64,000 nucleotides of DNA from assembly GCA_026545765.1 (NCBI GenBank), contig JAIFAC010000483.1:22640-86639 (forward strand), read 5' to 3'. The position numbers were made by a program, and so were the translations under genes. Below are positions 33,656-47,100 of this stretch, one piece after another; the stretch's first letter is position 1; the number at the start of each line of letters is the position of its first letter. Source of the stretch: Plantago major (lineage: Eukaryota; Streptophyta; Magnoliopsida; Lamiales; Plantaginaceae). Below the pieces are notes generated by a model. The model made no database searches, was not told the origin of the DNA, and saw only the letters and a list, made by a program, of their open reading frames with translations.

Positions 33656-34686
33656 TAAAGCTCGCTTCTTCAAGATTCTTCTATCTTTCTTGTCACCGTC
33701 CTTAGTTTGTCGAGGCGTGACAATCCTTCTTGAAGTGGCTGTGTTTCGACAATAGAAACAGATATCGCTTCCAATTTCGCTTCCTCAAGACATGATGCTT
33801 TCTCGAATGGCTTGTTCAAAGCTCGCATATTTTGTACGGGTGATAGTTTGAGCCTAGATGCTTTCTCAGCTTCTCTTCGCTTTTCTTCTCTCAATTTCTC
33901 GATCAAATTTACTCATTTGCTTTGGCAAAGAGCATCCTCGCCTCCTCCTTGCTTTTCTTCTTTTCAAGTTCCTTGATTAACTAGAGCAACATTCTCGCAA
34001 CTTTTCATTGTTTGTTCTCTGAGTTGTCTCATAGTCAACAGTAGCAAGATGAGAGAAAAGTTCCACTGGAGTGATATTTAGCATACCTTGGTTGAAATAA
34101 AAGAATTTAGTATGCTCCCAGTTGTGGTTAAGACTTCTGACAATAGTCTTAATCTTCTCTGACTGAGAGTATCTATTGCTTTCCCAAGTCGCCATATCAC
34201 TCATAAGAGTGGTAAATCAAATCAAGTTCTTCCAGAGTTTCTGGGACCTTGTTTGAAATTTTGAAATTTCAACTTTAGAACTTCGAACTTGTTTTCCTTG
34301 GTTTTCTCGGCCCGCAGATTTCTTCAATCGGTTGCAGCAACTTTCGCCGTTTAGCACCCACGCTTTACCGTATGTGCTCTGGTGTCGATCTGATGATGAT
34401 GTTACGAGCTTAACCATCCAGACGATTCCTCTTGGCATCTTCCGATGTCCAGAGTTCTATGGGCTTTGGTTCGTAAATAACGTGACCAGTAGATCTTCCA
34501 CTAGTTGACGCATCTGTTTGTGAAGATCCTTCGCTTTGATCTCTGTCTCTTCCACTTGAAACCTCCATGACTTGCTTAAGTTGTTGAATGATTATTGGAA
34601 CATTCTTTATTACTTCGATCATCTCGTCACTCATGGCTTCAAGGTGGAGCATCATGTTTGAGAACGGGTGCATCACTCAGAGACAT
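33656..34686 (-). pseudogene. gag: E3 gag (distorted)
   Basis: The start ATG is at 34686 (minus). Fragments MLHLEAMSDEMIEVIKNVPI, VIYEPKPIELWTSEDAKRNR and SDMATWESNRYSQSEKIKT follow E1 Gag in order. The zinc-knuckle region at ~33,730-33,770 keeps the first Cys codon (TGT) that E1 has lost. Frame breaks cluster at altered CAG/CTG sites. Confidence 0.75.
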
Positions 34687-34791
34687 ACCTGCACACTTAA
34701 CACACAAATTAAATAGTCCTCAACAAAATGGACAAAGTTTCTTCACCTATATGGGGATCTAGGTTCAGTGCAGAAGGCTGGTGAACCTCCT

Positions 34792-34803
34792 GCTCTGATA
34801 CCA
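34792..34803 (-). promoter_or_regulatory. E3 primer binding site (initiator tRNA-Met)
   Basis: GCTCTGATACCA on the plus strand, two bases from the LTR, as in E1 and E2. Confidence 0.94.
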
Positions 34804-34805
34804 CT

Positions 34806-36460
34806 TGTTGGTCCAGATAACGGCAAAGTACTAGAGGGGGGTGAATAGTCTTTAAAACTTTTGTCGATAATAAATATTTCTCGAGATATCTGAATGGATA
34901 TCCGATACTTAGAATCGAAAGTGGAAGACTTAATAAAGATAAGTGTAGAAACAGCTAATAAGTGTGTGTGTGTGGTCAAGTATAAATACGAAATGTAAAT
35001 GACACAAGAAGTATAGTATCCTGAGGTGGCGAATCCTCCAACTAATCCACTTCGGTCTATCGAGACCTAGAATTCACTAGAATGTATAATTGAGATAACC
35101 TTACAAAAATCCTATTCTAAGATTCTGAACAATTGGTTCCCAACCAAAAGTTCCCCCTGAGTTGTTCCCTAGCTTCTTCAGCCAAGTACTTCCTATACTC
35201 AGAAACCTTTGAGTTGTTCCCTAGCTTCCAAGCTAAGTACTTCCTATACTCAAAAACCTTGAGTTATTCCTTAGTTTCCCAAATCAAGTACTTCCTATAC
35301 TCCCGAACCTTGGAGTTATTCCCCGATTTTTCAAACTAAGTACTTCCGTGACTCACGCCGATTTTGGTGTTGGTTTCGGTTTGAGTTGTCGATGAGCGCC
35401 TTAATAACTTTTCGCTTATTCAGATAGCTCGTGAACTTAGTTACTTAATACACTTTACAACAGATGTTATCTAGTTCGATTTTATCGACCTAAGTCTTAT
35501 GATATCTGCTCAAGAGAATGAATCTCGTATAGTTGATCTTTTGATTCAACTCCTTCACAGATAGCTTTGCTTGTTTAGGATCAGGACACTTAGAACTTCA
35601 GTGTTTACTCAAGATCACAAGCTTTAGTCGCAACAGAAAGCTTTGATAATAAGTAAGAAGCTTTGAGAGAGTAAGATCAGAGATCGTATGTTTCAGCGTA
35701 TTCAGTGTTCTGAGTTGTGTTCCGTGTGTTCTCTCAAGTTGTCTAAGTGTTGATATTTATAGATGAATTTGAGTACCGTTTGAATAGTATCCGTTAGGCT
35801 CAAATTCGAACTATCGATATCTCAGGCATAAGATCAGAAAGGTGTTTTGTCTTCTTCTCGGTTGCCGCTTTTACTCGACATCTCTGTCCGTGCATTAAAT
35901 GCATTGTACTATACTTTTTGTCCTGTAGTGTCAACGGAACTACGCTTTGTATCAGAGACTAGTCTTGTTGTCTGATTCTTTGCACATCCTTATCTTCATT
36001 CTTCAGATACCACTTGTATTGATTGAAACAACCTTGTTTCTTTTCAGAAACGTGTTTAACGCTCAAGGTATCTGAGAACATATATCTGTGGACACTTTCC
36101 TTGTCTTCAGATATGTATCTCATTTCTCGATATCTCTTGTGACAGCTTTGTTTGAAACTGCTCATCACAAGATATCCGCTAAGATATCTGAATAATGTAT
36201 TCAAGAATCTTGTGCGCTTTTCAAATCTTCAAAAGTTGTCGAGCTTTCGCTTGGATGTCTTCTTCTTGGTCTTCTTCATAAAATAAAATTACATTTTGAG
36301 ACCTAACATCCTATACAAGATTAGCTAGACTATCATACTTAGTGGTTTCCTCTTTACAATGTTCAAGTGAACCAAGAGTACTAATCACCTTTCTCGAGAC
36401 TAAGATAAGTCATCATGTTGTTCAACAAAATCTAAAGATATTCTAACAAAATATCTAATG
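34806..36460 (-). repeat. E3 5' LTR
   Basis: 1,655 bp, the partner of 20669-22353 and about 30 bp shorter, mainly through small losses at CAG/CTG sites. The TATA box is at about 35754-35762. The junction with E2 reads CTAATG where CTAACA is expected. Confidence 0.92.
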
Positions 36461-37305
36461 TAACTTTTGTGCTACTTAGAATCAAGAGCTTTGGTCGCAA
36501 TGTAAAGCTTCAAGGTAAGTAGTTTGCTTGAGAGCGTGTGAGTATTCTTGAAGTTCAGGTGTTCTAAGGTATATTCTCAAGCGCCTAAGTGTTGATATTT
36601 ATAGATGAATTTGAGTGCCGCTTGAGTAGTATCCGTTAGGATTAAATCAAATTCAAACTATTGATATCCAATATAATATCAGAGTTTGTCTTCTTCTTCG
36701 GTTACCGCTTTTGTTCGTACATTTCATTCGTGCATTTAATGCACTATACTATATTTTGTCCTGTAGTGCCAACGGAACTATGCATGGTATCAGAGATCTT
36801 TATACAATTATAGTTTTCTGAAACTTTGCATGTTCTTTTCCAGAGATCATCATAGCTCCAGATACTACTTGTTTAAGCAACTTGTTATAATATGTTTCTT
36901 TCTCAGAAGCATATTTTATGTCCAAGGTATCTGAGTGTAGATATCTGGGCACTTCTCGCCTCGTAAACCTTTATGCTCAGATATCTTTTCACCTTGTGTG
37001 TTTCAAACACTTGTTTCTTCAAGATATCTTGACATAGGTATCCAAAAACCTCGTCTTCAAAGAATCTTGCGCCTTCAAATCTTCAAATTCTGAACTTTTC
37101 CTCATTGATACCTACTTCTTGGTCTTCTTCAGAAAATAAAAATTACATTTCGAGACCTAACATCTTATACAAGATTTGCTAGACTATCATACTTAGTGAG
37201 TTTCCTCTTTTACAGTGTTCAAGTGAACTAAGAGTACTATTCACCTTTCTGAGCTAAGATAAGTCATTAGGTTGCTGATCAAAATCTAAACATATATTCC
37301 TAACA
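36461..37305 (-). repeat. E2 3' LTR, second part (LTR 5' portion)
   Basis: After the duplicated target (36461-36465) the E2 LTR resumes with TTTGTGCTACTTAGAATC and runs to ATTCCTAACA. Joined to 19908-20668 it makes a normal ~1.6-kb LTR. Confidence 0.9.
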
Positions 37306-37320
37306 AATTTTCCCCATTTT
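37306..37320 (-). promoter_or_regulatory. E2 polypurine tract
   Basis: Minus-strand AAAATGGGGAAAATT, adjacent to the 3' LTR. Confidence 0.8.
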
Positions 37321-37691
37321 GATCAGTCAACGATGACTATCTGACCTTTTACAAATCTGGATGAGGAAACAATCCACCACTTAATCATTTCTTATGATCT
37401 TTTAATTCATATAATTAAGTGCAGAAAGTAAACATCAACTAAATCACAAGGTGTGATCTTTGCTGATAAGTTATCTTTTATATAAGAATGATATCTGAGA
37501 GTAAGTTCATCAGATATGATACAGAGAAAGCTTACAGATAACTTTTTCAAGATTTAACAGATAAGATCAATCAGCAAAATCACAGAAAACTACTTAGTCA
37601 AATAGAACAACAGGAGTTACCAAGCTCCAAGTGAACATTCTAAATGACAAGTCTTCAAAAATTCTTCAAGTCTTCAAAACAGTTCCATGGA

Positions 37692-40600
37692 TCAGTCTGC
37701 AAATTTCCTATCACCAAACCTTTTTATGTCATCAGAGTAGTCATAGAGAAGAGTTCTGATAATCATCTCTGTGTCTCGGCAAATCCACAGACTTCCTTGT
37801 AGGTTTTGGTGGGATTTATCTTGACAAAATGCTTGACCCACAGATACTTTCCCCATTTCCAGGCATGCTCGATTCTGATATCTGACAGCTTGAAGTATTC
37901 ATAAATGATCTTCAGATATCTGATGTCACCCTTGTATTGATCTTCAGTTAAGTAGAAGGACTCATAGGGTTCCACAACAAGTCTTGCTCTTGTGCCTGTT
38001 CCAGTAAGGTTGGGAATTCTGTGCACATCATCTGGCTTTCCATAAGGACATTCATCAGAGAGGTCCTTCTTCATGGCTTCAGTTCTCTTGATTACTTCAA
38101 AATCCAGCCATGCTTATCTTTTCTCCATGCCATGAGCTGTTTATGGATTGGTTCTGGAAACCTTGAATTTACCAGTTTGTGCTTGAGTTCCAGAATCCAG
38201 TAGCCATTCTTCTGATTAATGCACCTGTAGACAGAGGAATTGTTGTCATTCTTCACATACTCAATTTTGGCTTCTTCTGGCCTGAGTGGAAGTAGACTTT
38301 TTCTTTGTTCAGCTCTCAGCCTGTTCCTTCTTTGTCTAGAATTCTCCTTTGGGGGATTGCTTGAAGAACCACCCTGGATTGACTTGGTATTTCCAGAGGG
38401 TGTTTTAGCTGCTAAAGGCTTTGCAGCTGTGGGCTCAGTTAGGCTATCAATTTTTCTTTTTCTGTGAAGAGGAGCTTCATCTTCATCAGTTTCTTCATCA
38501 TCATCAAGATTAATTCTTGTGAGACTTTTGCAGCCTTCTTCATTGCCTTGGGATTTGATTTGACCTTCTTCTTCTTCAGAAGAAGAATCATCAATCCCTC
38601 TTACTTGTCTTCTCCTTGGAGCCTTGGTACTCCTTGGATGTCTTTTTGCCATGGCCCTTGTTACCATTGTAGTTTCTTCATTGTCATTGGAAGTAGCTAC
38701 TATTTGCAAAGCAGCTTGATTTGGTGAGGGTTCATTTATTCTGAGTGGTGGCTGGGAAGTTTTCTTGTTTCCTCTTCCTTTCTGAACGGCACCAACTCTA
38801 GATTTCTTCTTTCCTTTCCCTTGATCAGATCCAAATTCTTCCCCCTTAGTCATTGTCGATCGATTATACTACAAAAGAATCGAGAGGGACTCAAAATTCT
38901 TTTGCAAGTAGTTGTAGGCAGTGACCAACTTCTGAAGTTCAGCGTTGAGCTCCTGATTTTGTTTGATAAGTCCATTTTCCTTATCAGTGAGCTCTGCCAA
39001 CGGGCCTAGTATGGCATCCGCTTTTCTGCAGGTAACTTGCCTCATGAAAAGCTTTTTCACTAATGAAACATCATCGCCCCTTACCATTCCTGCATCCTTC
39101 GAGCAATGATCATAATCGTTGTTCTCGAGTGATGAGCTCAAAGAATTTTTGCATATCCGAGGGACGAGGCAATTACTTCTTTGTTTTGTGAAGACATATC
39201 CCTTTTAAGATGAGCCAAACTTGATATCTATTCATATATTCATGGAGTGGACATTTCGCGCTTTGTTGAAAACTTCAGAGCAATTAGCTTCCTTTTCGAT
39301 GAGAAATCGCCAAGTGTTCATTGCGTGTTCTCGCCAACGCCTTGTCTTCTTCATCATCGAGTCCTCACCAGTTGATCTTCATCCTCTTCGACATTTTCAA
39401 GATTCTCCACCAAGAACCATCTCGTAGATGGGCTTCTTTCCTTTCGAGAGGAGGATGGTATGTCTTTGGTCGATGATGCAGCCTTAGCATCATGCTTTTC
39501 TTTAGATACTTCTTCAAGATTCAGCTCCTTAGCAATAGCATTTACAAAGATCCTCGAGCTCTTTAACCTCAAAGTAAGCTCATCTCTTGTAAGTATTGAT
39601 CTTGTAGTTGATTGCTTATCTCTCGATTTAACTAGCTCTTCTTCAAGTTGAAGATGGAGTCATGCTCTTCTTCCAACAGCTTGTTCGAGTTGAGCGCTCG
39701 CTTGAGTATTTAATATCTTCCGAGTTGTTTCCTCGAGTGCTCAACTACTTGTTCAAGAGAGTCTTTTGTTGTTGGGAAGATGGATGGGTAGATTTCTGAG
39801 GTGATGGAGGAGGGGATTGCTCAGAAGGAAAATCTTCATAGTCATTTTTGTCAGTTTCCTTCTCTTCTTCATCTTCAGAGACCAGATTGATCACTTCTGG
39901 AATAGTGATCATTTGCCCATTTACTTCTTCTTGTTCGTAGGAATAAATTGTAGTGTCTCGGGGATCAGGCTTGAATGCCATCTCGCAATCTGTCCACCAT
40001 CCGCCTGCTTCAAGGCTTGCACCAATTGTGTGCTACTTCCTTGGAAAAATCCTTACGCATTAAGGTCGCAACTTTGTATTGTTCAAGAGGGAACATTGCG
40101 TGGATGTAGTTTTCTAGATCAAGAGCTCGTGCTCGTCTTGTTGGTTGATCTGTGATTCTCAATATTTCAGAGAGATCAGAGCACCTTAACCTTTGCCATT
40201 TCTTGAAGCATTGAATATGCTTTGGCAAGGTATGAGTCTTCAAGAAGGGAAGAAGGTTTTCATAGTCATCATTTGACTCCTTCTTCGCACTACTTTGAAC
40301 TCGAAAGAGAGTTTTGAATTAGTTTCAAAACTTGTGTAGATATCTGAGTTTTAGAGTAGTCAAGTATCCGTGTTACGTGCAACAACAAAGTTCGTAAGGT
40401 TGGACTACCGAGGTTCCAGTGCCTCAAATATCGGATATGAGGAGGAGACTTGGAAGTCTAATCCTCAAGATCTTCTTTCTTTTGAACCCAAATTAGAAAC
40501 ATAACACTTAGGAAATTTTATCAAGAAAAGTTCTATTTTCGTAATCGAGATATCTGAGAGGTCAATTATCTCCACTATTGGAGGCTCAGATACTTGTTGC

Positions 40601-43005
40601 TCAGAGACTTGTGCAGTCTCTGGAAATTTTTCTTGTGATGAAGGTTTTGATGCCTCATCAATTTCCATTTGTTGTGGGGATTGAGCGGCAATTCCCAACA
40701 ACTTCTACTTCTTTTGAACTGCTTAAGTAGAAAGTGTTAGTTTGAGAAAATGATCGAGAATTGTCCTTTGAAGAATATAGATATCTGAATGAAATACCTT
40801 CTCTGCAGAAGGTTCAGATACTTGTTCCTCAGAGACCTTGGAAGTCTCTAGATTCTTCTCTGAAGAGATAGACTTTTCAGTCTCTTCATTTTTCTTCTCG
40901 CTGGAGCCTAATAGAAACAAACACTTAATAGTATTAGTCAAGTGTATAAAGCACATCCGAGATGTTATATCTTAAGGAACTCTTCTACCCGTGAGATGTG
41001 CTCCTGCTCCTTAAGTGGTGAGGCTATGGAAGCCTCCTTCTCAGATTCTGAGGCAAGCTTTGCCTTCCTCTTGTTCTTTTGTTTGTAATTCAACAGAATA
41101 AAGAATTTTTATTTGTTTAACAAGAGAGAAAACACAAAGAAATTCACAAGTGCAAACCATTCACCCTACGAGCAATGTCCTGGTCGAGTGGTCTCGAACT
41201 TGTGACCTTCCATGAGTTGGTCTCGTTGTTCCAGTTGCTTCTTTGTTGGAAGTTTGAGGTACTTCAACCTTTTCCGAGTAGTCACTCGGTTGCCTCCCTG
41301 GTTGATCATTCGAGAAGGTGTCTCAGCTTGATCCCTCTCTTGAGTTGGGGAACCGCTCATTTGCAGGATTTTCTTCAGCATGTTGCATTGCTGGCATGTC
41401 GAAATGTAGTTCATTTACCATTTCATCAACCACTTGTGGCTGTTGTGGTTGTGGTTGTTGTGGTTGTCTGGAAGCAGAAATTTGAGCAATGAGAGTTCTT
41501 CCAGATTTTAAGTGTGGTGTTGACATCGCCTCACCAACACTAGGTCACCACTCATCAGGGCTTCTTGAAGTTGTTTATATGTGACTTTCCCTGATGGTGT
41601 GTTGGCACCAACAACCTTTGATATAGGTGCTTGTTCAGCAACTTGTGAGCTGGTTGCTTTCTCAACAACCTTGGACCTTTTGTTCTTCCCCTTTGCCTTG
41701 GTTACTTTTTCAGCAACCTTGGGGGATGGGATCTTCTCCTCGTCCGATTCACATCGAAATCGGAATGTAGTTATCTACAATCCTCGCCGCTTGAGAAAGA
41801 GTTAGAAGTTTTTCAAGATTTATGAGTTCATCGCCAGGCTTTTCGCAATAGTCTTGACATTTCCGAAAGCACTTTCTCTTCGAGTCTACTTGTTCAAGAG
41901 TCGATGCCTCTTTGCAGCATTGATGAGTTCATCTTTGATGAGTTCATCCGCAATGACGCAGTATCCGGGAATCGACAACCTCAATGGGTGTGCCTTCCGA
42001 TTTGCCAGACTTCTTCCGTGAAGTTCTGCTTCTTGGTCGCAACTTTTCCCTCGATACCTCTTCGCTTTCGCTTCGAACCTTTCGAGATCCAGAACCTTTT
42101 TCATCAAGTTTGTATACTCATATTTGTAGAGTAGGTTATCGCTGGCAATATCTGCCGCCTCCGAGCTCAATGCCAAGACATTCCAAAGAAGTAGCAAATT
42201 TTAGTCCATAGCCATCGTGGATTTTGGCTCTCAAAAGGCCCTTAACGATTTTAGGCTCAAAGCATCAGATCTTCTTCACAAATTTCATGAAGGCGCATTT
42301 CCCCAATTAAAAGGGTTTTCCAAATTTTTATCTTGTCAGCTCAACAAGAACATCATCATCCAGCGTTTCGCTTATCGGTCAAGACCTCCTTGTAGACCAT
42401 CAAAGCCTTTGTGAAGAATACATGCTAACACATCCCAAAGGACCAAAAGATGTCCGTCCTTATGTCGCCAGTTTAAAGTCGATGGGTGTGTCCGGTTTGT
42501 CAAGATCACACACATTATCAGACAGCTTGCTTCACACCTTCAAGGAGATCTTCATCCTTGGTGTCAATCTCAAAATCCTTTCCAAGATTTTGAAGTTCAA
42601 ACAAATCACAGTCAAGTCTTTTCGTCCAACAAGATTTCTTGTTCTTCGACTTTGGTCTTGATAGACACTATCTCAAAGGCCTTCAGAGATCTTGAAATAA
42701 TTGTGGAGTTGTTGTAAAACTCGTAACATCCAAGGAAGAAACTCCACTAGGAAGAGCGTATAGAAAACCCTCGATTTTTGCCTTTTCAAGCATATTAACT
42801 ACTAACTTCCCGTCATTGGTTTTCTATTGCGGCTACTGTATTCCTCAATCATGGCACCACCCCAAATCATCCTATGATTTGAAGTCCAATGATCGTGGTC
42901 AATTCTCCGATCAACCGATTGTTAGTATTAACTAGCACTGTGCTTGCTTTTCAGCATAGCATAGTAGTTGCTGGGATTTCGAGTAGAAGCACGCTTGGGA
43001 GCCAT
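37692..43005 (-). pseudogene. E2 accessory gene (intron-containing; partly distorted)
   Basis: Runs from the ATG at 43005 (MAPKRASTRNPSNYYAML) to the stop at 37692-37694 after FGDRKFAD. 38092-38853 is a clean 253-aa frame with the acidic/NLS region, and 37763-38074 carries YKGDIRYLKIIYEYFKLSD. Introns B (40908-40988) and C (about 40720-40797) are present. D (40497-40569) is present but with degenerate ends. The SIM-like EVINLVSEDEEEKE is retained. Bases 38,860-40,400 and 41,100-43,000 are strongly distorted at CAG/CTG, so most apparent breaks there are doubtful. Function unknown. Confidence 0.7.
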
Positions 43006-43164
43006 CTCTTTAAATAGTGAGGTTTTGAAAACGAAAGAGATTTGGGTGAGAGATTAGTGATTCTTTGCGTAAAAACTAATGTGGATTTGCAGAGGTTGAA
43101 GAAGAGTTTTGGTTGTGTAAGTTTGTATGTCGGATTAGGAAAGTAATTTCTTTTGCCAAAATCC

Positions 43165-43175
43165 CATATATATAG
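43165..43175 (-). promoter_or_regulatory. Internal TATA box before the E2 accessory gene
   Basis: Minus-strand CTATATATATG, ~160-170 bp upstream of the ATG at 43005. Conserved with E1 and E3, including the following GGATTTTGGCAAA-type sequence. Confidence 0.58.
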
Positions 43176-43356
43176 CAATGTAATCTCCACAAACATATAC
43201 ATACAAATTAATTTTGTGTGTAAGTATCCGTGAATTGCAGTGCGTGAGTAAAAGCTTGTTTCGCATTAAATGCATAGTGGGCCCGCCGAATTTTAACAAT
43301 TCACTATTTATCGAGAGTTAATCTCCGCCGAAGATCAATCGTCCAATTCATCAAGG

Positions 43357-43385
43357 GTCACCATTGCTTCTTCAACAATGATCAC
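43357..43385 (-). other. Conserved stem-loop upstream of the internal promoter (E2)
   Basis: Same CATTGCT hairpin as in E1 and E3; the sequence of its right arm reads AACAATG here. Confidence 0.5.
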
Positions 43386-43789
43386 AATCAACAAATGTAA
43401 TTTCCCATTTAATGAATTTTGGCTATTAGCTTTCAATCACGCTTCAGATGACCAAGAACACTGCTTGCATCTGAATTTATCTCACACTTAGTATTTGTCC
43501 AAGTTTTACACAAAGATAGCAATAATGCAAATTTCATGAGAGTAGTTGACTGCAGACAGTTGTACTATTCTCTTTTGTGTTCCTCATCGAAAGTGATCCA
43601 GATATCGAGTACCCGCCTCGTAAATCTTTGAACATCCGCTTTACCCTTTAGCCTTTAGTTTCAATACCGCTCATTCCTCTTCTCCGGATAATTGCTCCAT
43701 TCCTCTTCTCTCGATACCTGCTCCAGCATTCCTCTTCTCTCTCCTTTGATATCTTCTTCGATATCTCTTTTCGAACTTTTTCATTCTTT

Positions 43790-45600
43790 CGTAGCTCCAT
43801 TAGTCCAAGATCGTGTCTTAAGGCTAAGAATCTACTTTCTTGTAGTGGCTTAGTGAAGATATCGCAAGTTGGTCTTCAGCCAATCTTGAGTATCTCTATA
43901 TTGCCTTTTTCAACATGGTCTCGATGAAGTGGTGTCTAACATCAATGTGCTTTGTTCTTGCATGAAACTTAGGATTCCGAGTTATGGCAATGGCACTTGT
44001 GTTGTCACTGTAAATGGGAGTTTTCTTCATCGAGTCCATAGTCTTTGAGTTGTTGTTGTATCCACAATATCTCAAGCACAACATCCAAGAAGAATATATT
44101 CAACCTCTGTGGTAGATGTGGCAATTGAATTTTGTTTCTTCAACCATGATATTAATCTAGCACCAAGAAATTGACAAGTTCCTGAGGTGCTTTTTCTATC
44201 AAGCAATGATCCAGCATAGTCGGCATCTGAATAGCCAACCAAACTCAATCAACTCTCTTTTGGATACCTCAATCCAACTTCTACAGTACCTTTTACATAC
44301 CTTAATATTTTCATAGCAATGTTGTAGTGTGACTGCATTGGATTTGTCTGAAATCTAGCACACTCCAACCGTGATATCAATATCAGGTCTACTTGCAGTG
44401 AGGTATAGTAGAGACCCAATCAATTTCCTATACTTGTGTTCTTCAACACTCTTGTCAGAGTCAGTATAGGTCATTTTGGTTCCAATGCCCATTGGTGTCT
44501 TAGCATTCTTTTCAGAAGGCTTTAGATTGAACTTATTGAGCATATCCTTTTACATACTTTGTTTGACTAATGAATATTTCATCATTGAGTTGCTTGACTT
44601 GCAGCACTAGGAAGTAATTCAATTCTCCCATCATGCTCATCTCAAATTTACATTTCATGAGTTCAGCAAAATCTTCACAAAGTTTCTTGTCTTTAGATCC
44701 AAATATAATGTCATCAACATATACTTGAACTAAAAGTATTTTCCCATCATGGTTCAATGTGAAGAGTGTTTTATCAACATCTCCTTTCTTGAAACCACTT
44801 TCTAGTAGGTATTTGGCCAATGTATCATACCATGCTCTTGGAGCTTCAGCCCATACAGAGCTTTCTGAAGCTTATAGACCATCCTACTTTCTGAGGACAC
44901 TTCAAAACCTGGTGGTTGCTTAACACAGACTTCTTCAGCCAGTTCACCATTTAGAAATGCACTCTTGATATCCATCTGATAAACTGTAAAGTCATTATGA
45001 GCTGCAAAGGCTAGAAAGAGTCTTATTGCATCCAATCTTGCAACTGGTGCATAAGATTCATCAAAATCTAGTCCTTCACTGGTAAATCCTTGGCAACCAA
45101 CCTAGCTTTGTTTCCGCTTATTTCACTGCACTCATTCATTTTGTTTCGAAAACCCACTTGGTTCCCTGCATGATATTCCGTCACAAATGGAACAGCTTCA
45201 GATTTTGTTTCTCTCAAATTGATCCAACTCTTCTTGCATTGCGTAGATCCAGCTTTGATCTTTTAATGCTTCTTCTATAGTCTTTCGTTCAATTTTGAGA
45301 TGAAACATCCATAGAGACAACTTGTAATTTCAATGATTGCTCTTCTAGTTCTAACTCCTCGTTTATGGGACCAATCACATCTTTTGAAGGATGATTTCAC
45401 ATCCATTTCATAATGGGTTTTGAACTAGTAGGATCAATATCAATTTGATTTGAATGTGAATCAATATGATCTTGATGAGATACTTGTGCAAGATTCGGAT
45501 ATCGACACATGGGTAATGTCATGGATATCCACACTTTTTCGTTGTTAGAGATATCTCGATCTTGCATTTCAGAATCTCATTCTCGATACCTTTTCATGAT
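43790..45600 (-). pseudogene. pol: E2 pol: reverse transcriptase and RNase H
   Basis: 44355-45035 gives RT in two overlapping frames: [35 protein letters not shown], catalytic [26 protein letters not shown]. RNase H follows at 43896-44084 ([28 protein letters not shown]). The part upstream of 45,060 is distorted. Frames change at 44,540 and 44,810. It cannot be decided whether E2 RT is functional. Confidence 0.82.
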
Positions 45601-45798
45601 GAAGGTTCTCGAGTCTGCTCCATTTCGAATTCTCATAGGAAATTCTTCATCATGTCTTTGAGTCATCTCGTTGTTACTAAGCATAGGTTGCTTTTCATCG
45701 CCGACTCATCCTCTATTTGAATGATAGAATTGTTTCCTCGAGGATCCTTTTCGTAATCTTTAATCATTAGTTCTTTGAACCTATCGAGAGATCATCAT

Positions 45799-47100
45799 TT
45801 AAGAGTACTTTCTGTTTCCTTCATAGAATACTACATGAATAGATTCTTCGATCTTTTGCGTTCTTTTGTTGTAGATTCTGTAGGCTTTGCTATTCAGAGA
45901 ATAACCAAGAAATACTCCTTCACCTGCCTTTGGTTGAAATGATCTCAAGTATTCTTTTCCATTGTTAAGAACGAAACATCTGCAACCAAACACTCTTAGA
46001 TGTTTGATACTAGGGGGCCTACCAATGAAAAGCTCGTACGGAGTTTTGTCATGGTGTTTGTTAATCAGACATCTATTTTGAGTGTAGCATGCTGTGTTTA
46101 CAGCTTCAACCCAATAGATTTCACTTATTTCAAAGGTCGCAAGCATTGTTCTTCCGCTTCTTTCGTGGTCCTATTCTTTCTTTCAGCAACACCATTTTGT
46201 TGTGGTGTCCTTACAGAAGATAGTTGATGTTGTATACATTTGCAAGTACAAAACTCTTTGATGCACTGGTTCACAAACTCAGTACCATGGTCTGTTCTAA
46301 TTACATATACCTTGTCATTTTTCATGACTTCGAGCTTATTCAGCAAGTTAGGCATCTCAACCCTTGCATCAGATTTGTGTTTGAGAAAGATAACCCAAGT
46401 GAATCTTGAGTAATCATCAACAACAACTGCACTATACTTCTTTCCTCGCATAACTAGTTACCGAGGATTCAAACAGATCCATATGTAACATTTGTAGTGC
46501 CTTTCACTGAATGTCTAGTTTTAGACTTGAAAGATTTTTGATTGTTTTTCCATTTGGCGAGCATACACCTTCTTTTCTATATGCCATTTTGGGTAAACCA
46601 ACCACCAACTCTTTCTTCGCTAGTTTATTCGTAGTTTTGAAATTCAAGTGACTCATTCTTTTATGCCATAGCCAATTTTCTTCAAGCAGGCAGATTGACT
46701 CACCATGAGACATTCTTCGTTGTATGGATGCCCAATCAAGAACATAAAGATTTCCTTTACGCCTTGCAACCAAGATCTGCTTTGACTCATTGTCAATCAC
46801 TTTACATAGTTTTGACTTGATCTCGACAAAGGTACCCTTTGTCTACTAGTCGACTCATGCTTAGGAGATTATATTTCAATCCTTTTACATGAAGTACTTC
46901 GAGATTGTGAGGGCGCCAACTTCAAATTGCCAAAACCTATGGTTGATTTTCATCTCCTCCAAAGAAACCCGATAATTGGTCCATCATTGCAATTTTGTAG
47001 TTAATCGATTTGCTTTGTCTCCGTCATGTGCTTCCCACATCCACTATCAACATGCCACTTTGAGTTAGTCTTTAGAGTGTTCTGCACAAAACAGGAAACA
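45799..47100 (-). pseudogene. pol: E2 pol: protease and integrase
   Basis: Integrase is well represented in 46125-46451: VVVDDYSRFTWVIFLKHKSD, VIRTDHGTEFVNQCIKEFCT and the catalytic-Glu context RTPQQNGVAERKNRTT. E2 therefore keeps the segment deleted in E1 (note H for N after the second Asp). 45799-46146 gives the C-terminal part (HLRVFGCRCFVLNNGKEYLR, VFLGYSLNSKAYRIYN). The HHCC region is at 46504-46800 (LWHKRMSHLNFKTTNKLAKK). The protease near 47,000-47,060 is distorted. Confidence 0.8.

Larger units (their letters stand above)
20669..36460 (-). mobile_element. E3: youngest nested Copia element (15.8 kb), in the E2 3' LTR
   Basis: A complete element with two LTRs (20669-22353 and 34806-36460), PBS, PPT, gag-pol and a ~6-kb accessory region. 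Being inside E2, which is inside E1, it is the latest of the three insertions. Its reverse transcriptase is one open frame of 455 aa. Its LTR starts TGTTAGATATTTTGTTAGAAT, about 12 bp longer at this end than in E1 and E2, and carries four hairpin units instead of three plus a terminal one. E3 has lost two accessory-gene introns that E1 and E2 retain. Confidence 0.92.
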
